Source of the DNA: Paraphysomonas bandaiensis
Taxonomy: Eukaryota > Chrysophyceae
Direction: 5' to 3'
Length of the DNA stretch: 64,000 nucleotides
NCBI GenBank assembly: GCA_965644295.1
Contig: CBFFRP010000427.1
Coordinates: 1 to 64,000 of the forward strand
Below the pieces are notes generated by a model. The model was given only the letters and a program-made list of their open reading frames with translations. It had not been told where the DNA came from and did not search any database. The position numbers and the translations under genes are program-made. Numbering within the stretch: position 1 is the stretch's first letter; the number at the start of each line of letters is the position of its first letter. Below, piece by piece: positions 59,832 through 64,000 of this stretch.

Positions 59832-61286
59832 TCAAGTCACTCCACCAGGCCTCGGCAAAATCTTTCGCGGCCCTTTGGAATCATCTGCCATCATCTGAGA
59901 CAGCTTCTTCATCATCCATTTCCGGGTTTCCGTTGCAACTGCTCCATTATGACCCTGGACATGCTTACACTCCTTCCCTTTGTAGCAGTTCCCATACAAC
60001 GCATACGCAACACAACCACGGGTTGGATTAACAGTCTTCTCCAGGTTCATCACCTGTTCTATAGCTTCCTTATCAGACTCTGGTTCGCCGAGCAACATCT
60101 CCTCAACCTCATTCTCGAAATCATCATCTGACATCCCGTCATCCTTGACCACAACTATCGGGTCAACCTCCTTGTCATCTAAATCACTGTAGAAATCATC
60201 CTCAACTCGGTCCGCAAACTGCACGTTGTTTAAAGATTTCGGTTTCTCCTTTGCAACGTATCCATTGTCCCGATTCCTCGAACTCCTTTGAATTTGCTTC
60301 CTACTGAAATCGGACCCTTCATAAGGCACCAATCTAATGTTCTTGGACGCCTCATAATGCTCACTCGCCTTGGAAACGTATGTATCCAGAAACTCTTCAA
60401 CATTACCATAATTAGTATCCGTCACTCTTGGAATCTCCGCCAGAATTCGTTTGTTGTAAGACTCGTCGATCAACTCCAAAAATACTTGAGCAGATCCAAA
60501 CTCTTTTCCTCCAACCGGCGGACACTTAGTACTATTTGCCTCCATCATGATAGTAAACGTACGCATAAAAATACTCTTTCGCTTCAAAATCTCTTGAAAA
60601 AACAGCTCATGTGTATTCGGCCGCACTGATTTCCAATCCAGTGGCTTAAAATATCTCAGCGCGTATCGCAAAGTCTCAATGAACTCCACTTTAGACAACA
60701 CCTTGGTCTCCTTAGCCATCAGTTCACAAAACTTTTGAGCACTCAGCTTAACAAACATTTTATCCGTCAAGCTATTGTTGAACATAAGCAGGTTCCGAAC
60801 ACGCCTGCTAACTATCTGGGCTGGCTCAAGTTTAATCCCATTGATCTGTTCGTATTCAAACCATTGGATGATAAACTTTGTAAAATCGCTGAGCTCCATC
60901 GAATCCAGAAAAATATGCTTATGTGGCGGTTTTTCAACATTGATAACGACCTGTTTCCTAACCTCTATGTCATCCGAGCCTTGCGCTTCCCTAATAAACA
61001 CAGAAGTTCGCCTTTCCTTCTTTTTCTGTTTCGGATCTTCAGCAGATTCATCATCCTGCTCCTCTCGTCTGGCACCGACACTATCATTGACCTCCTGCTG
61101 AACCGCTGCCAGCTCATCCAGAAACTGTCCCTCTCCTATGGCAACCCTTGTCTCAAGGTGGTCCACCCTACCAGCGGTCGTTGCACACAACTTTGCAACC
61201 TCTCCTAACTCATTAGCGATTACTCTCAACATTCCTTTGATTTCATCCATTTCGGAAGAGACAATGGGACTGCCCGAATCAGACAT
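59832..61286 (-). CDS. gag: Ty3/gypsy Gag protein
   Basis: 484 aa. An N-terminal helical part is followed by a capsid-like region (about residues 120-330, ending LDTYVSKASEHYEASKN), then an acidic linker (DDFYSDLDDKEVDP ... SDDDFENEVEEML). A Cys/His cluster near residue 440 (C-x8-C-x5-C-x-H, CYKGKECKH) replaces the usual CCHC knuckle. It ends PGGVT-TGA about 100 nt before pol. After the TGA the same frame stays open for about 50 codons, overlapping the start of pol. Confidence 0.9.
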   Translation of the reverse strand: MSDSGSPIVSSEMDEIKGMLRVIANELGEVAKLCATTAGRVDHLETRVAIGEGQFLDELAAVQQEVNDSVGARREEQDDESAEDPKQKKKERRTSVFIREAQGSDDIEVRKQVVINVEKPPHKHIFLDSMELSDFTKFIIQWFEYEQINGIKLEPAQIVSRRVRNLLMFNNSLTDKMFVKLSAQKFCELMAKETKVLSKVEFIETLRYALRYFKPLDWKSVRPNTHELFFQEILKRKSIFMRTFTIMMEANSTKCPPVGGKEFGSAQVFLELIDESYNKRILAEIPRVTDTNYGNVEEFLDTYVSKASEHYEASKNIRLVPYEGSDFSRKQIQRSSRNRDNGYVAKEKPKSLNNVQFADRVEDDFYSDLDDKEVDPIVVVKDDGMSDDDFENEVEEMLLGEPESDKEAIEQVMNLEKTVNPTRGCVAYALYGNCYKGKECKHVQGHNGAVATETRKWMMKKLSQMMADDSKGPRKILPRPGGVT

Positions 61287-61352
61287 AATTTAAAAAATCT
61301 ATTTCCTTAAAACTATTCTTCACTTATGTGATTTTATCGTGAGTAAATTTAC

Positions 61353-62407
61353 TGTAAACAACTCAGGTCTTGCAACCTAAGATCACTGAAAAGATATGTG
61401 AAATGGTTGTTTATCGAAACAACAAAACAGAATGCTTATTTAACTTATCACAGCCAGCAATACAAGCTCCCAAGTATCTCGCAACCTTAAGCTCCCAAAA
61501 GGTAGATCAATTAACTTAGCTATGATTAGTTAGATAAAAAAGAAGTGAGAAGACAGATTCCTAGTCTAAGACCCCCATAGTACACATGTCAAGCAAACAA
61601 CCAGCACCGTTCAATAAATATGACCATACATGCAGTACACTGAATACAGTTCATGTCCCATGTCCATTGTACACAAAATGCGAACTGAAATAAGCCTAGA
61701 AAACGTCCTCACAGAAAACCGCCAGTTTACTGGTCCCGAAAAAACCAAAATCCCCGATTTCGGAACCGAAAACCCCAAAACAACCAATTCCCGAGTCTTG
61801 CAAGAAATCACCAATTATAGAGTCCCAAAAAAAAAAAAAAAAATAACACTAGTTTTCGAGTCACTAAAAATTCGCCAGCTCATTTCATGATAAACTCAAT
61901 CTCATTCCAAACGTTAAATGCATTAACACATATCGATTTCGATTAACATTCCCAACGAAAGTTACACCTTCATATCTGTATCATATATCACCCATACCGT
62001 CCTCTCGCCATATGCCTAAGGCCCCTTTCCAATTTGTGCACCTTCCGGAGAAAATTGATGGAGTGTGATAACAGCAAATAGTCGTATAGCTGAGTCCAAC
62101 GAGCTACTTAAATCGCTATAACACCGACACCGACTACCATATGAATATAGGTGTATACCAGTGAGTAGAAATCCATTGCTCAAAACCGAAATTGTGTGCT
62201 CGAGGGCAAGTCCTAGTACTCTTCTTCCTCACAGTTCTCTCATAATATAATAATAAACATTTACTACATTCGTTTCCTATATTAAACCAGCTACATGCCT
62301 TAAATGAATATCATAGTTGTATTGGAATTATATTAGTCAGTGTCATTATCATAATATTATATCATTAAACATGAGACAAGGGTGTTATAAAAGCCCACGG
62401 CTTTACA
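61353..62407 (-). repeat. gypsy 5' LTR
   Basis: 1,055 bp, nearly identical to 54747-55854. The internal sequence next to it (in element sense 'gtaaatttactcacg') shows no obvious tRNA primer match. Confidence 0.93.
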
Positions 62408-64000
62408 TAACCTCTTCATGTTCTTATTGCTCTTTCCCATAAACTAACTGAATTTCTTGACAATATTCTTGGCATATTCTGGTTGATCTAACATGTACCA
62501 CAGTCCTCACCTCTCATGATTCTGATATTCAGAAATCGTTTGCACACCGTAGTTACAACCCTATTGAATTCAGGAAGATATACATGATATCCTACCTTAC
62601 CATCAGAGTAACCCATTAAATATCCAACTAGAGCCTTATCCTCCCAGTCCTTTCGTCGATCCGCCCTCGATGAACGTACATAAGTTCGACACCCCCATAC
62701 CCTAAGATATTTCAAATTTGGAGGCTCACCCGTTAGAAACTCTATAGGAGACATATACCCTTTATCTGTTTTCGTTGGCAATCGAATCAAAATATATCTG
62801 GCTGCCATGTATGCATCCAGCCAAAATTGCGGTGGCAGTCCAGATTGGATTAACATTGCAAGGGTCATCTCTCCAGCAGAGTTCTGAACTTCCTTTCCTC
62901 TATGGCATTTATCTCCGGAGAGTCTGTTGAGCTCCATGTATGTTTATAGCACTCCTGTGACCTAAGATACTGACGCAGCTCTTCACTGATCAACTCTCCT
63001 GCACCATCTGCATGGTAATGCTCCATCTTGAGCTTGTACCTTTTAACATCACCTTTAAACAGCTCTTTGAAGACTTCTAATACCGCTTCCCCAGTTCTGT
63101 TGACTAGACCCGTCGCCCAGAACATATACCTCTCTCCTCCTCGAGCAGGACAATTTAAGTACACAGCTATATCTGCTGAAAAATTCGGTCTAACGGAATT
63201 CTCGTCCTTCGTTCGGAAGCTGACTCGGATTATTTTAGACCTGGCACACACATCACACAGACATTGATTTTTATGTACTCTAGTCGAGAGGTGCTTGCGT
63301 TTCAACCCCGTGCCCATGATGAGCATCCTCTTGTGTGCTTCCACTAAGGCATGCTTGTTGAAGTGACCCGCTCGCCGATGCAGCAATTCAAGCTCATCCT
63401 CACCAGTCCTATCGCTTAGATTCACTTCACAATCACTCGGTGTCGACACATCTGGCTTCTCCAACAGCTGCTGAGTTGGCACTGCAGTCATTCCATTCTT
63501 CATGGGTCCCTCCAGCACCAGCTTCCCAGTTGTACTGTTATATATTTGTATACCATACCATACCGTAAATCGATAGCCCATCTCATTCAGTTTACGTCCC
63601 GAGCACAGGCATCGATTTATCTGGTCTGATATTTCAATGTCCCTCCATGCTCCACGGGAACCCACACTCGTGATCCGAATCTCTGATCCCTTTTTAGAAC
63701 CGTTAATTACCTTTGATGTACTCATATGATTATCAAGCATGGTTACATCATTCATCAAGAACATCGATGATGAACAGCAGGTGTCAATATAAGTGTAATG
63801 GATGTCATCATTCACACTACAGATATTTGTTTCATATATTTGGCATGAAAACATAACATCCTCGATCATATATATATTAGCTTCATCTTCATCAGAGAAA
63901 TCTGCTTGTTCTCCACGCCGTATATTCTCTACTGTCAGCAGCTTTTTGTCCGGCTTCCTACCATGATTCTTCCCTTTCTCTCCTCTTCTAGAATGCTTTT
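62408..64000 (-). pseudogene. copia-2 gag-pol, internally deleted and frameshifted
   Basis: From the window edge it reads the end of Gag, the protease region (YIDTCCSSSMFLMND), the integrase HHCC finger and the DDE core (SADIAVY, YHADGAGEL, NAIEERKF). A frameshift follows at about 62870-62930, then the integrase C-terminal region to VTT. It then jumps directly to VCKRFLNIRI of the reverse transcriptase, losing about 1.4 kb including the YVDD region. It then joins the last codons before the stop, losing RNase H. It cannot encode a functional Pol. Confidence 0.85.

Larger units (their letters stand above)
54747..62407 (-). mobile_element. Ty3/gypsy LTR retrotransposon, nearly complete
   Basis: LTRs lie at 54747-55854 and 61353-62407, with gag and pol ORFs between on the minus strand. 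The insertion lies in copia-2, just after the equivalent of the copia gag-pol stop, with a 4-bp duplication 'taac' (54743-54746 and 62408-62411). LTR ends are 5'-TG...CA-3'. Both ORFs are open, so the insertion is young. Confidence 0.93.
53060..64000 (-). mobile_element. Decayed Ty1/copia element (copia-2) carrying nested insertions
   Basis: Same family as copia-1, in reverse orientation; the 5' end lies beyond the window. Its 3' LTR is 53060-53328 and its 3' untranslated part is 53329-53486 plus 54698-54746. The R1-type retroposon (53487-54697) splits the latter. The gypsy element (54747-62407) splits it again just after the gag-pol end. The remaining coding part is 62408-64000. Joining the flanks of each insertion restores the copia-1 sequence order. 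Confidence 0.85.

Overview
This is eukaryotic nuclear DNA: spliced genes, LTR retrotransposons and AT-rich spacers. Introns are tiny (mostly 41-68 nt, GT..AG), genes are compact and sit on both strands, and spacers are full of repeat relics. A radial-spoke-like MORN protein, a soluble-type adenylyl cyclase, an ASH-domain centrosomal candidate and a TMC-like channel point to a flagellated (probably unicellular) eukaryote. The lineage cannot be fixed from sequence alone; a stramenopile, alveolate or unicellular holozoan are all possible.

Layout of the gene-rich part (1-50 kb). 2.5-5.7 kb (-): P5CS, the bifunctional proline-synthesis enzyme, clean over most of its length but frame-disrupted in its last exons. 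6.3-8.2 kb (+): secreted GH1 beta-glucosidase. 8.9-14.4 kb (+): intact Ty1/copia element with identical LTRs and a target-site duplication. 17.0-19.5 kb (+): TMC-like channel. 20.9-21.3 kb (-): hAT transposase relic. 22.0-25.6 kb (-): ASH-domain, SPD-2/CEP192-like protein with a 270-bp coding tandem repeat. 26.1-26.9 kb (+): MORN/radial-spoke-head-like protein. 27.2-27.8 kb (-): second hAT relic. 29.6-31.9 kb (-): PRP4 splicing kinase. 33.6-34.1 kb (-): MscS-like channel. 34.7-36.3 kb (+): unidentified multi-pass membrane protein. 37.9-39.6 kb (-): SV2/SVOP-type MFS transporter. 40.0-42.5 kb (+): RRN3/TIF-IA. 43.4-44.8 kb: a MITE and copia debris. 46.4-50.2 kb (+): soluble-type adenylyl cyclase with one in-frame TAG.

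The right end (50.7-64 kb) is a transposon graveyard with nested insertions. A non-LTR-type ORF relic lies at 50.7-51.6 kb. A second, decayed copia element on the minus strand runs from 53.06 kb past the window edge. It is interrupted by a 1.2-kb retroposon flanked by a 15-bp target-site duplication (53.49-54.70 kb) and by a nearly complete Ty3/gypsy element (54.75-62.41 kb). The gypsy element has long LTRs, separate gag and pol ORFs, and an unusual reverse transcriptase active site.

A dispersed retroposon family, here called R1, recurs at least seven times (0.7, 2.05, 14.6, 19.7, 37.1, 42.7 and 53.5-54.7 kb). It is the most interesting unnamed component: two copies have convincing target-site duplications, and one carries a coding-like passenger segment. 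No tRNA, rRNA or CRISPR array was seen.
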